A stretch of 64,000 nucleotides of DNA. It comes from Silurus meridionalis. Taxonomy: Eukaryota; Chordata; Actinopteri; Siluriformes; Siluridae. Within the stretch, counting starts at the first letter, position 1. Each line of letters starts with the position of its first letter. The translations under genes were made by a program, and so were the position numbers. Of the stretch, positions 54,401 to 64,000 are shown piece by piece. A model generated the notes under the pieces. It was given only the letters and a program-made list of their open reading frames with translations. It was not told where the DNA came from and searched no databases. Location: contig NC_060887.1 in NCBI RefSeq assembly GCF_014805685.1, positions 14,509,963 to 14,573,962 of the forward strand, in the 5' to 3' direction.

Positions 54401-55599
54401 ATCCAGGTTACCAACACAAGTAGCAATACAGAGGTTTTACTTTATACTTTAAAAGTAAGAAAATAGTTATCTTAAGTGCAATTTACAAAGAGTCCAGGAA
54501 TTTCTGTTTATGACCACAACCTAGTGCAAATGCCATGGAGAGCTGCATGCCCTGAGACGTGAAAATACATACTAATCGACTAAATCCCTGCCAACCATGT
54601 CACAATATCAGTTGTAGCAAATGACCACACTCATTGCACATGGCCGACTGGTCTGGCATTTTTGTCACAGCAACTGTACTTACTCACCAGGTGAGGCCAG
54701 TGAAAGGGATCTTTTCAGTCATCAGTGGAGATGGGTCTAGAGCTTGGCTAACACATTATGGTATCAGAAGAGAAACTAGTACCTACAGTAGCTACATTAC
54801 AAGGCCAATAAAAATAACAGAATGAGAGATCCAGTCTTGAAGTGGGAGAAGGACTAAGTAAAGTTAAGCTATGAGAAATTTGTGGACCATGGAAATGTTG
54901 TTTAAATACACTTCCCAGCATTAATGTAAGCATAAAGGAAGGTTGAAATCAGTGTGGTCAAAATGGGATCATCCTGTGGCCTGTCTCAACTGTAGTTCAA
55001 AGTCAGTTTTATTTAGGTCTGCTTAAAGATACCAGATGAGGTGTCTGCCGTTCTTTGAGTAGTTATTTAAAGGCTATTTGGTAGGGCTTTCCCATGTATG
55101 ATGTCCTGACCTTGTAGTGGCCATTTTGTTTTGCTCTGTTTATACTGATAGTCAAAGGGTCAGACAACAATTTTCAATCTGTCTATTAGCTTTGCAATAC
55201 TTTAAAGGAGCTTTGTAAGTAATTACGTGTTTTTAAAATGATTATTTTGATCTTAGATTAAGAATTGGTGACATTGTCCAAGGTTACATTTAATTTTTTG
55301 GTGCTAGTGTATAAAGGTGTTCCCACTAGCGTGAGCAATTCATGTAATAAAATGAAAAAAGTGACAATAAGGTTTATTATTATAATTTGGCTTTTCTGTA
55401 TTATGGTATTTTGTGCTTTATTCATTGATTCTAAATTTGTTGATTAATTGTTTATTTATTTATGTGAATTTCAAAAGTATTTTTACCCTCTTTTTGTTCA
55501 ATCAGACATGATCTGGAGACACTGAATTTGTAAATTTTAGAATTAATTCTTCTCATTCTTTTTCCCCTGTATTTTCTTTTCCACCTTGTTTTTTTTCCT
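54401..55599. other. Spacer, nothing recognised
   Basis: No gene or repeat family identified. A minor 63-codon frame (54634-54825) has no domain. Confidence 0.45.
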
Positions 55600-56260
55600 C
55601 CATTGCTTGGAGTCCAGCCTGGGCAGAAATAAGAGATGACAGTTGTTATAGATATGCCCGTTTAATTACTTGTCAGCTTATGGCCGGTATCTCAGCTAGC
55701 CAACGTGGTGGAAGCTTAACTTTTTTTCCTTTTCCATTTTTCTCCTCCTCCTCTCCCTCCTCCTTCTTCTTTCTCTTCTTCTTCTGGTAGGTTTAAACCG
55801 TGACCATCCTGCAGTGCTTTCAACATTTAGCTTAAAATCTGAAATCTGAACGATAAAGACGAGGGAGAGGCTTTTCTACATTTCTACCCAGGAGGACGAG
55901 TGGGCAGTTTTATTTATTTATTTTTCTTCCTCTCCCCCAGTCCATGTTGGACTCTCTCACTGATGGAGAGAATGATGTGCTGGTTGAAAGAGCTCACAGA
56001 GAGATTGAAATTAGATCCTGAGTGTGAAGTGTAAGCAGATCATGTTTTTTTTTCGCTGGCTCGTGTAGAGGTGGCTTCTTGCAAATTGATAGATAGACTA
56101 AATCCCTCTTTTTTTTAGCTCCGGGCGCCGCTCCTTCCCTCAAATCCGTTTAAGAAGAATTCTCCGGAACACGGCCACTTGTGCTGCAGGCCGTGGCTCC
56201 TCGGCCACAACAGGGTGAAATACAGCACATTCGCTGTTTAGCATTGCTAACATCACGCCG
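55600..56260. other. Single-copy block, candidate conserved non-coding DNA
   Basis: ggagtccagcctgggcagaaataagagatgacagttg (55609-55645), ccgtttaattacttgtcagcttatggcc (55658), gagctcacagagagattgaaattagatcctgag (55989) and gttaacattttgtggag are unique-looking. CTTCTT repeats (55740-55790) interrupt it. Confidence 0.42.
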
Positions 56261-57373
56261 TTAACATTTTGTGGAGAAAAATATGTTTCTTCATGTTTTT
56301 AATACTGTCTGAAATTATACTCCAGATAACACGTTACATATTTCTCATTTCACATTTCATCACTGAGATCTGCTTACTTTGCTTTTGCTTTACTAATTTT
56401 GCTAATTACTGGACTTGTTTGAGTTTCAGATTTTAGTTTTAGAACATTGCTTTAATTAAGAACTATGTGTCAAATCTAACTATGTTAAGAACTAATTAAA
56501 CTAGGAGAATAAGTGACGTGTAAACATTAGCTTTTGGTAACACTGAATAAAACATTGAAAATATGATATATAAATATATAAAGATTAAAATTCAACACAC
56601 AAATTCTAATTTGGTTAATAAATAATGAAGTTTATTGAAGTGAAATGAAATGAAGTGTTAATACTAAAGTTAACTAATAATGAATTGAGAAAAAATAAAT
56701 GCATAAATGTATGTAAATGTATAAATGCTAACTACACTAAATTGGAATGAAAATGAGAAAAGGTGTATATGCCAGGTGTAAAACCTTTGCTAATAACAAT
56801 TGAAATAAAGAGGATTTGTCACGGGTAACACCTAATTCTGTTGATAATAAATGAATAAAACACAGTCGGGGGATAAACATGTAAAAGATTAAGGGACACA
56901 CCGCTAATAATAACAACAACAACAAAAAAATACACATGCCCATACTAAATTTGCTAATCATCTGTAGGGAAAGAAAACAAAATGTAAATGCTAGTTTGTT
57001 TTTTTAAGCTAAATGGAATTCATGGAGTTCATAGGTGTGAATGCTGACATGTTAAAATATAAGCAAACAAAGAATGCAAACACGAGATTTTAGATTCACC
57101 TAAAGTAACGTACATTAGCCAGTTGATGGAGTAAGAGCTGTTTTCGCTAGTATTAGTGCATACTGGAGATCGGAATGTGAGCAGGGATTTATGGTTATTG
57201 TGTCATGGTAGATGATCTCATATGCCAATGCAGGATCATGTTCTGAACTTAGATTTGAGATTTTATTTTAAAAAAGAAAAGTGCTTTAGCGTGTGCATTC
57301 AAGCAGCATGCGCTGTAATGTACGCTGTTCTACAATGCAATACAACATCATCAACTTCATCATCATCACTGAA

Positions 57374-57376
<3 letters not shown>
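56261..57376. other. AT-rich spacer
   Basis: Nothing recognised. Confidence 0.5.

Positions 57377-57468
<92 letters not shown>
57377..57468. repeat. (CA)n(GA)n compound microsatellite
   Basis: About 24 CA units (57377-57425), then about 20 GA units (57426-57466) and GA-rich sequence to 57492. Overlapping open frames on both strands are artefacts. Confidence 0.98.
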
Positions 57469-57472
<4 letters not shown>

Positions 57473-57578
57473 AAGAGAGAGAGGGAGAAAGAGGCTATAA
57501 GATGTGCATGACTGAGCATTAAGGGTTTTTATTAATAATTGCATTTCTATTTCAATGGGCTCAGGACAGCTCATAAAG

Positions 57579-57583
<5 letters not shown>

Positions 57584-57642
<59 letters not shown>
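57584..57642. repeat. (GT)n microsatellite
   Basis: About 29 GT units. Confidence 0.98.
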
Positions 57643-57647
<5 letters not shown>

Positions 57648-57905
57648 GCTAATAAAGATCATCTCTACAATCGGTCTATTTCAACACAACCATTTATTTA
57701 TACCAGCAATGGTGTTGGAAAAAAATCATGATAATCACATAACCACTGAAACGATGCTTCAAATGTCAGAGTGAAGTTAATGCCACTCTTAGAAAAAACA
57801 ATATAAATTAATATGATAAATAATTATTAAAATGTGTTTAATAATTCTATTTTAATGAAAAGTTATTCTAGGTAAAGTGAATGAAAAAAGGATGGTGTAT
57901 ATTAA

Positions 57906-57908
<3 letters not shown>

Positions 57909-57969
<61 letters not shown>
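57909..57969. repeat. (GT)n microsatellite
   Basis: About 30 GT units, followed by agggtgggggt. Confidence 0.98.
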
Positions 57970-57971
<2 letters not shown>

Positions 57972-58039
57972 GGGTGGGGGTACGACAAAAGCTACATCAC
58001 CGTGGTGTAGCATTAATATAAAAAACAAGTTACATTTTC

Positions 58040-58432
58040 TGCCTCTGGTTTGCAATAAACATGTTCCAGCATTACAATGCCTCTGTGCACAAAGCCAGCT
58101 TCCTGAAGATATGGTTTACATGGGGTGGAGTGGAAGGTCTTTTATAGAGATCTGACCCCAACCCTACTGAACACTTCTGGGATAAATTGGAATGCTGACT
58201 GCACCCCAGGCCTCCTCACCCTACATCAGCACCTGACTTTACTAAAACCCTTGTAGTTGAATGAGCACAAATCTCCACAAGCACTCTCCAAAACCTAGTG
58301 GAACATCTTCCCAGAAGATTGGAAGTTATTTTAAGAGAAAATGGGGAATAAATGTGCTATGTGATGTTTTAAAAAAAGCACTTATCAATCATATGGTCAG
58401 GTGTCCAGAAATGTATGTCCATAGTGTATACA
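58040..58432 (+). mobile_element. Tc1-like transposon 3' end
   Basis: ttccagcattacaatgcctctgtgcacaaagcc (VFQHYNAPVHKA, the catalytic-aspartate segment) is followed by gaccccaaccctactgaacacttctgggataaattgg (DPNPTEHFWDKL), then ctgcaccccaggcctcctcac and the protein end. The right inverted repeat caggtgtccagaaatgtatgtccatagtgta ends at 58432. The terminus is the complement of the 'TACACTATATGGACAAAAG' type. Only the last third of the transposase is present. Confidence 0.87.
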
Positions 58433-58778
58433 TACTGTAACATTCTCAGATCATTTTAATGTTTTATTTCTCTCCACAGCGACGCTATTGTAGTTTTTCT
58501 CAGTGGCTAAACAGAGCTGAATCCTGAAGCTCGGTAATAGGCGCTAACTCGATTTGGCTATTTATCATTCATTTGGAGGAAAATGTGGGTCGGCATGGTG
58601 AGGAAAAAGTGTAGCTCCGCTCTTTGAAAAATAATCTGTCAGCGAGGGTTTAGCCGAGGAGATAAAAATCAATAGGCTGAATGGAGAATTGCCTGGAAGA
58701 AGTCGCACCGGTGGCGAGATAAGAGGAAAGATTAAGCACGTTGCACTTTTTTCTTTTTTTACTCTCTCTTTCTTTTCA

Positions 58779-58854
<76 letters not shown>

Positions 58855-59040
58855 TTTAGCTTTTTTACAGTTAAGTAAGAAACATCACTCCTCGTGTTAT
58901 TTGCTAATTCCTGGCGTGTGTCAATCTTTTTTTAGCTAAGCGATAATCCCTGAGTTGACCTTCATTTTCAAAACATGCAAGTTTCCTGGGTGAGTCTGAA
59001 AGGTGACAAGGTGGCCTCTGACCCCCGGTGTCTGAGAAAA
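58433..59040. other. Single-copy block, candidate conserved non-coding DNA
   Basis: ctgaagctcggtaataggcgctaactcg (58523), gtagctccgctctttgaaaaataatctgtcagcgagggtttagccgag (58610-58657), agataaaaatcaataggctgaatggag (58660) and gtggcgagataagaggaaag (58712) are strongly unique-looking. CT (58780-58811) and CA (58812-58850) arrays follow, then aagcgataatccctgagttgacc (58938). Confidence 0.45.
58780..58850. repeat. (CT)n(CA)n compound microsatellite
   Basis: About 16 CT units followed by about 19 CA units. Confidence 0.98.
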
Positions 59041-59708
59041 TATATGAGAGGTGTCTCCGAAATACTAGCGTCCAAAACAATGGAAGTTAGAAATCATTAC
59101 AAAAAACAATGTCATTAATTTGCTAATCTTTATTAATATTAATTATAAAGGTTTATCCTTTCAGAATAAAAATACAATTTCTGGGACTACTATTTCTACT
59201 CTAGCTGCATGGAAATGCTTCACTAGAAACAGCTTGCTAGACCCGAACTCAGTTATTAATCTAAATAAAAAATTACAGTCTACAGTACAGCTAACTGTCT
59301 AATTGGCAATAAACATAAGAAAAGCACTGACCTAAACACTCTTGCTTTTCAAATCCAGGTAAAATTAATCGTTATTACAAATATCATTTGTTTATTCTTA
59401 TATATTAAAATGTAAAAACTATGAATCATAATAAGCTAATCATGAGTTATCTTAAGAGTGTAGCTTGCAGCTAGAGGGCTGGTTGCTAGTAATCAGTTAG
59501 CTTATCTAGCCAAAATAGTTGTTTATGTGCTTAAAAACATTTAGCTGAATTAGCAACTGTAGGTGTTGCTTATTTACGAATGAGCAATAAAGCCTAACCT
59601 GCTCAACTAGCGAAATCACTTAACTACACTAATTACTGTAGTGAAAAAATGGATTACTTAAAAGCTAGCAATCTTTCAGAAAGATAATTAACACAAATTT
59701 ACAGGTAA
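59041..59708. other. AT-rich spacer
   Basis: Nothing recognised. Confidence 0.5.
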
Positions 59709-59726
59709 TTATATATATATATTTGA

Positions 59727-59811
<85 letters not shown>

Positions 59812-59816
59812 AAACA
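59709..59816. repeat. (AT)n microsatellite with duplicated edge
   Basis: A short AT run, atttgaaac, about 38 AT units, then atttgaaac again. The nine flanking bases are duplicated on both sides of the long run. Confidence 0.97.
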
Positions 59817-60949
59817 ATACATTTAAACTGATTATTCTAAATGCTAATTGATGCACTTTTTTAAACATTTTTAACAAGTACTGTAGAGTACTGTACTGTT
59901 GATAGATTTCTGAACAACCTAATGTAAACAGTATTACAGTGCATTACGGGAAACCCAGATAAACAAAACAAAACTGGTACAAAATCCAAACAAATCACTC
60001 CAGGCACTCAGTGCAGGATATAAATAAAATGCAGAGTCGTTAATTATTTACAGCATTTGCATATTCAGATGTGATTATTTACGCCACAGACAGGGAAAAC
60101 CGTGGAAAACTGGCGGAATTAAACACCCACAAAGTGAATAATGTATCAGAAAAATTACGAGAAACAAAAAGTGTACATGAGATTCCTAATGACAACATCG
60201 CTACGCATAAGTTTAATTAAAAAACATACACAACAAAAAAACATGGTTTGTTTTCAGAAATGCAAATCTTCTGAGATGTTTCTGTTTGGAGACCTGCAGA
60301 GATCTAAGACAAACTCCTGCTCATTTTCTTTCATTAAAATATGGAGTGGTTTGCTAGAACATGAAATACAGTGTAACAAGAAACACATCAGAGTTCTGAG
60401 CTTTATGTTGCAACAGACAGTAAGCCATTTTCAAATCAGTCCTCGTTTTATTAAAATATGCACAGGTGAGAAGTTTTTCCAAAAAGTAATGAAGCTAATG
60501 ATTTCCATATCAAAAATTTAGTTTTTTTACTGATTTTGCTTGCTAATAACTAGATTATCTCTATGACCTTATTAGCGCTACGTTTTGGTAAGTACTAAGT
60601 ACTAAGTACTAATCCATATCAAGATTATACCATTGCTAAAATCAGTGTCTGACTGTGGCTGCAATGCTAATTTTGTCTTTGGATAATTTACTATAATACT
60701 AGTTAAAGGGTTTAATTTTTGTTATCAAATATTCTATAATCTGTAATGCAATGTGATGTATTAGACTTTTTTATGTCATATTGACTCTAATGCTTGTTTG
60801 TGAGCTATGTTGTATACTTATAGTGCCAATAAGGTATATTGTTTGCTATAATGCTTGTCTGTGCTAGTCTGTTTATTATTAGTGCTAGTTTTACCCGATT
60901 TTCTATAATTTTCTATAAAGAAGAGGGTTTGCTTTTAAATGGGGTTGTA
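59817..60949. other. AT-rich spacer
   Basis: A 126-codon plus frame (60141-60521) is open but rich in lysine, phenylalanine and serine with no domain or splice context. I regard it as chance. taagtac is repeated three times at 60591. Confidence 0.45.
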
Positions 60950-61580
60950 CTATTTTGTTGGTTAGCACAGTGCTAGCTTGTTTCTAGCTAAAGTTTCGTC
61001 CATGGGTTAAAATGTTTAAGTGGAGATCTGTAAAGGCAGCCACCGGCCTGAAGATAATCAGGAGCAGACTGTTTTATTATTGTTCTTTTTCTTTCCTTTC
61101 CCTGGTGTCCTTATTCCCTTCCTATGTGGTGAAAAGGAGCCTGAATCTGTCCATCCGTCAGCACAGCCTCAGTAAAGACCAAACGTCTTCTTCTGACCCT
61201 CTGGGAATGTGAACGGAGTGGCTCGCCAAAAAAATTCAAGTCAAGCTTCATTAGGTTCTCATTACCTTCTGTGAAACGTAAGCAAGAGAGAGAGAGAGAG
61301 AGAGAGAAAGAGGAGAGAGGGTTGTAAATGGTAAGAAGGCCATGGGAAAGCGAGACGAAATCCCCATCGAGGCGTGTGCACACTGAAGCATGCAGATCGT
61401 CCTGTGCCCAGGGAATTAAAGTTTTATTTCCATCTCAGTAACACAATAAACCCGTCATTATGGGCATTGTTTAAAGTGGAATATGTTATCGCTTACCACC
61501 GCCCGAGTCAATTTCCAGCCCTTCAACCGCAAGTGGCAAGTTTTATAAACCTGTCATGTCGCATTATGGCGTTGGAAATT
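60950..61580. other. Single-copy block, candidate conserved non-coding DNA
   Basis: gtaaaggcagccaccggcctgaag (61031), ccatccgtcagcacagcctcag (61151), ttaaagtggaatatgttatcgcttaccaccgcccgagtcaatttcc (61469-61514) and cctgtcatgtcgcattatggcg (61551) stand out from the AT-rich neighbours. A 140-codon plus frame (61374-61796) lacks a recognisable protein. Confidence 0.42.
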
Positions 61581-61829
61581 TATACCGCCTTTTTCTCAAT
61601 CTCTCTCTATTTCTCTCTCTCCCTTTCTCTCACATCCTTTATTTTAATCAGTCTCTCTTATCATCTGCATCTCGCCTTCTCCAAAGGATGGATCTGTGTC
61701 AATGAAGGAAGTAAAAACAACCATACTCTTCATCGAAAACACATCAAGCACAATTCTTCAAGTTCTTCACTGGATCTACAACTCTTATATAACTAACAAG
61801 CACTGGAAGCTTTTAGCCACCAGTATGCA

Positions 61830-62340
61830 TGGTGCTCACTGTCGTGTGAAAAAACGTGTGAAAATGCATCATGGGTAAAAAAAAGACGTGAGATAATGAA
61901 TCGTGTGGAAAACGCATTGTGAATAAACTCACAAGAAAAGCAAATCATATAATAAAACATAAATACATTAAATATTTTTTTCAATCATGTAAACAAATCA
62001 CATGGCATTAATCACAAAATTAATCATAAAAAAATTATTAAATAAAATCTGGGGTAAAATGAAAGAATCAGAAAATTATTTATGAAAACTATGGAGGGAG
62101 AAAATGGAAATGAAAAAACTGTGAATAAAATAAAATAAAATCAGGTATAAATGAATCACAGGTGAAAGAAGAAAAAAAATCACAAGTGAGAATAAAAGAA
62201 TTGAATGGCAAAAAGAGTCATGTGTAAAAAGAAATTATTATTGGAAATGCACAGTAAGAATGTGCAACATGAATCACGTGGGGAAAGAAATCATGAGAAT
62301 AAAATAATCAAAAATTGTGTAAAATCAATAATTTCTAAAA
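61830..62340 (+). repeat. Degenerate A-rich tandem pattern, 15-16-bp cadence
   Basis: Successive words such as gaatcgtgtggaaaac, gcattgtgaataaac, tcacaagaaaagcaa, atcatataataaaac, atcacaagtgagaataaaa and gaatcacgtggggaaag suggest a diverged tandem array of units near ATCATGTGAATAAAA. Spacing is irregular in the middle. Not coding. Confidence 0.5.
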
Positions 62341-62402
62341 AACTATATAAATAAGCAATATTATATAGTTAAACTTGGGCAAAATTTTTAAATAGACATG
62401 TT

Positions 62403-62640
62403 TCCTTGGTGGTCTAGTGGTTAGGATGCGGCGCTTTCACCGCTGCGGCCCCGGTTCGATCCCCGGTCAGGGAGCCAACTCCAGCCTTTAGGGTTGCACA
62501 AGCCTTAGTGCCGGTCCCAAGCCCAGGTAAATGGGGAGGGCTGTGTTAGGAAGGGCATCCAGTGTAAAACATGTGCCAAATTAAACATGTGGATGGTCTG
62601 CTGTGGCGACCCCTAATGGGAGAAGCTGAAAGAAAGTTTA
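62403..62640 (+). mobile_element. tRNA-Glu-derived SINE, full head
   Basis: 62403-62474 is a complete 72-nt tRNA-Glu-like head. It has the A box TGGTCTAGTGG (62410-62420), a TTC anticodon in CGGCGCTTTCACCGCTG, the B box GGTTCGATCC (62453-62462) and an acceptor 3' strand CAGGGA. The tRNA-unrelated body follows (ttgcacaagccttagtgccgg, agggcatccagtgtaaaaca), then the tail module gctgtggcgacccctaatgggagaagc and an A-rich end. Near-identical 11-12-bp words (ttttaaataga before, ttttcaaataga after) are a probable target-site duplication. Not a functional tRNA gene: the body continues past the acceptor and the stem has mismatches. Confidence 0.92.
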
Positions 62641-62789
62641 TTCTTTTCAAATAGAATCAACTGTTTTATGTTATTTGATAGGAACAGTTTTCAATTAGAC
62701 ACCAGGAGCAACTGACAAGAAGCTAAAAGCGTTGTTGTTATACTGGAGAATAATGGACTAGTGCTAGATTAAACAATCATACGTCAGTT

Positions 62790-63010
62790 TTGTTGGAGGC
62801 AATTAATTGGAGAAGGCCGTATGTGGCGGCCCAGCAAGGGATCACCAAAACCGGATTATCTCCTTAAGATGATTTCCTATATGGCTGCCAATTCCTCATG
62901 GGTCAGTGGATATTCACACCCTCAGTCATCTGCTGCTCATCTCTGCTGTTCCTCCAAGTGCCAATTAGTCAAAGAGGAGCAATAAAGCATATGATTCAAT
63001 TCTGCTGGAG
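62790..63010. other. Single-copy block, candidate conserved non-coding DNA
   Basis: ggaggcaattaattggagaaggccgtatgtggcggcc (62795-62831), cggattatctccttaagatgatttcc (62851), atatggctgccaattcctcatgggtcagtgg and agtgccaattagtcaaagagg (62957). Evenly mixed with CAATTA-type cores in both orientations; a strong candidate. Confidence 0.45.
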
Positions 63011-63155
63011 CACGAAAGATAAAATGAATCAGGTAAGAGTGTTTTAAAGAAGGTCAACATAGCTCACAAAGAAAATTCTACGACACAAAAGATTGAGTCA
63101 TGCAACACTCCTAAGCTGCTCCTGTCCACAAATATAATATTTCTGACATTTCATA

Positions 63156-63266
63156 GTACACTATATGGACAAAATTTTGTGATTACCTAATCATAAGTTT
63201 TATATGTGCTTTTTTAAACATCCCAATCAACATTTAGCCTCCAAATTGCTGTTATAATAACATCTT
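63156..63266 (+). mobile_element. Tc1-like 5' terminal fragment
   Basis: tacactatatggacaaaattttgtg, ttatatgtgcttttttaaacatccc and tttagcctccaaattgctgttataataac follow the left inverted repeat of the fish Tc1 family whose right end lies at 58432. It is cut at about 63267 by the start of DIRS copy D. The two fragments are in the wrong order to be one element. Confidence 0.75.
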
Positions 63267-63410
63267 TGGGTTACGTATGTAACTCTAGTTTCCAGAGGGA
63301 ACTCGAGCTGTGTCAAAAACGGTTTGGGAACGGCTCTGCGTGACCATGCTCTAAAACACATGTAATCAGTCCAACGGAAAACCGACGGGGCGAGGTAACG
63401 CACAGGAAGC

Positions 63411-63418
63411 TATAAAAG
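63411..63418 (+). promoter_or_regulatory. TATA box of the DIRS terminal repeat
   Basis: TATAAAAG followed by CACATG is conserved in the terminal repeats of copies C and D, and as ggataaaagcacatg in fragment B. Conservation of just this segment suggests it is the internal promoter of the element. Confidence 0.55.
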
Positions 63419-63460
63419 CACATGCCATAAAGACAGTGCTAGCTTCTGTTTGTTCGGGAA

Positions 63461-63940
63461 GTGCTCTGTGTGTGTCTGTTTTTGCCGCAGGTAAGTATCG
63501 GTAAGTCGGTAAAAATAGGGAAAAGAAAATCTGTAAAATGGAAAAGAAAACAGGCAAGCGGGCTTTCAGGCTGTCTATATGTAGCTTGTCTACAAGCGGT
63601 GTATGCTCAGTCGGCTCTTGAGGGAGCCGATTGTTTGCACTGCAGACGCATGTCCTTGCAGATGCTCCACTTCAGCAGAGTGCTCTTCGAGGAGGGCACT
63701 CTCGCTAGCATTCCTCGAGGTTCGGGCCTCGCTTCTGTCAAGGTTTCTTCCCCCTGTGAATAAAATGCGGCGCTCCACCTCTCGTGCTAAAGCCAAGCTG
63801 AATATCTGTTGGTCAGCTGAGAAGCAGGAACAGCATCCTTTAAATCAATTAGATGAACGCTTTCTGCGACCGAGGTCACTGCCCCCCCGCTGGGTCAGGC
63901 TAGAGGTTGTCTGCACACCATGGCAGTCTTGCTAGCCTAC
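63461..63940 (+). pseudogene. DIRS gag relic, copy D
   Basis: The frame 63461-63763 reads GLSGCLYVACLQAVYAQSAL, EGADCLHCRRMSLQMLH, LFEEGTLASIPRGSGLAS and a stop. This is the N-terminal part of fish DIRS gag with a cysteine cluster that probably bound zinc (C..C...C..C). The next part is read in frame 63603-63935: KAKLNICWSAEKQEQ, LDERFLRPRSLPPR. Another frame continues with LHTMAVLLAYQANALKDID (about 63914-63970). A probable start ATG lies at 63539 (MEKKTGKRA). At least two frameshifts and a deletion break it. Confidence 0.82.
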
Positions 63941-64000
63941 CAGGCGAACGCTCTTAAAGACATAGACGAGGGAGATGAAAGGAGAGACGATGCATTTTAG

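Larger units (their letters stand above)
63269..64000 (+). mobile_element. DIRS-type retrotransposon, copy D, 5' end
   Basis: Starts GGTTACGTATGTAAC (63269-63283), then cagagggaactcgagctg, gcgtgaccatgctc, tgtaatcagtccaac and a TATAAAAG box at 63411. The leader runs to a consensus splice donor (63488-63498), followed by the gag relic. The window ends inside gag. It is the same family as copies A, B and C, and the best preserved 5' end. A deletion of about 190 bases relative to the family form lies near 63905, where the gag sequence jumps to the LHTMAVLLAYQ segment. Confidence 0.87.

Noticed and set aside
60141..60521. 126-codon frame, plus strand
   Set aside because: Lysine/phenylalanine/serine-rich composition expected of AT-rich DNA; no motif.
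61374..61796. 140-codon frame, plus strand
   Set aside because: Includes a CT-rich stretch read as serine/leucine and no conserved motif.
62403..62474. A functional tRNA-Glu gene
   Set aside because: It is the head of a SINE: the unrelated body and tail follow directly, flanked by a probable target duplication, and no T-run terminator stands right after the acceptor.
1..64000. CRISPR array, operons, bacterial promoters or a defence system
   Set aside because: The sequence is animal nuclear DNA. The regular arrays found have no spacer-repeat structure, and there are no adjacent prokaryotic genes.

Overview
This is repeat-laden, AT-rich nuclear DNA from a vertebrate, almost certainly a teleost fish. 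The evidence is the repeat content: Tc1/mariner elements of fish type, DIRS-type tyrosine-recombinase retrotransposons, a Ty3/Gypsy 3' end, an L2-like LINE, tRNA-derived SINEs, and very many long CA/GT, TA, GA/CT and TCTA microsatellites. The species cannot be fixed from the sequence; an ostariophysan such as a catfish would fit but is a guess. I found no intact host protein-coding exon, no functional tRNA or rRNA gene and no bacterial-type feature. The longer open frames are transposon relics or run through simple repeats.

Layout. 1-3.4 kb: a decayed DIRS element (gag, reverse transcriptase, RNase H tail) joined to a Ty3/Gypsy 3' end with integrase relic and LTR. 5.0-7.2 kb: a Tc1 element broken by a hAT-like insertion. 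7.7-10.4 kb: single-copy DNA that looks conserved. 11.4-17.1 kb: degenerate minisatellites (about 74-, 26- and 56-bp units) in a long pyrimidine-rich tract with CA arrays. 17.4-21.7 kb: SINE relic, TCTA array and single-copy blocks. 21.8-24.4 kb: two Tc1/mariner relics, one holding a LINE tail, each with a perfect inverted duplication. 25.6-28.3 kb: a Tc1 element split by a LINE truncated at its YADD box. 29.5-29.8 kb: a SINE inside a LINE tail with perfect target-site duplication. 30-42 kb: mostly single-copy DNA with TAATTA-type motifs that resembles the cis-regulatory landscape of a developmental gene. 42.4-43.6 kb: a degenerate 16-bp tandem array of about 70 units. 49-53.5 kb: a DIRS fragment and a near full-span but internally deleted DIRS element on the minus strand. 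54-63 kb: Tc1 fragments, microsatellites, more single-copy blocks and a full-head tRNA-Glu SINE. 63.3-64 kb: the 5' end of a third, plus-strand DIRS element running off the window.

No genes act together here. The mobile elements record successive insertions, each nested element being younger than its host. The plausible host function is regulatory, in the single-copy blocks, but that is inference and needs cross-species alignment. Everything was read by eye: boundaries are usually good to about 10-30 bases, and family names rest on recognised protein phrases and terminal sequences, not on a database search.
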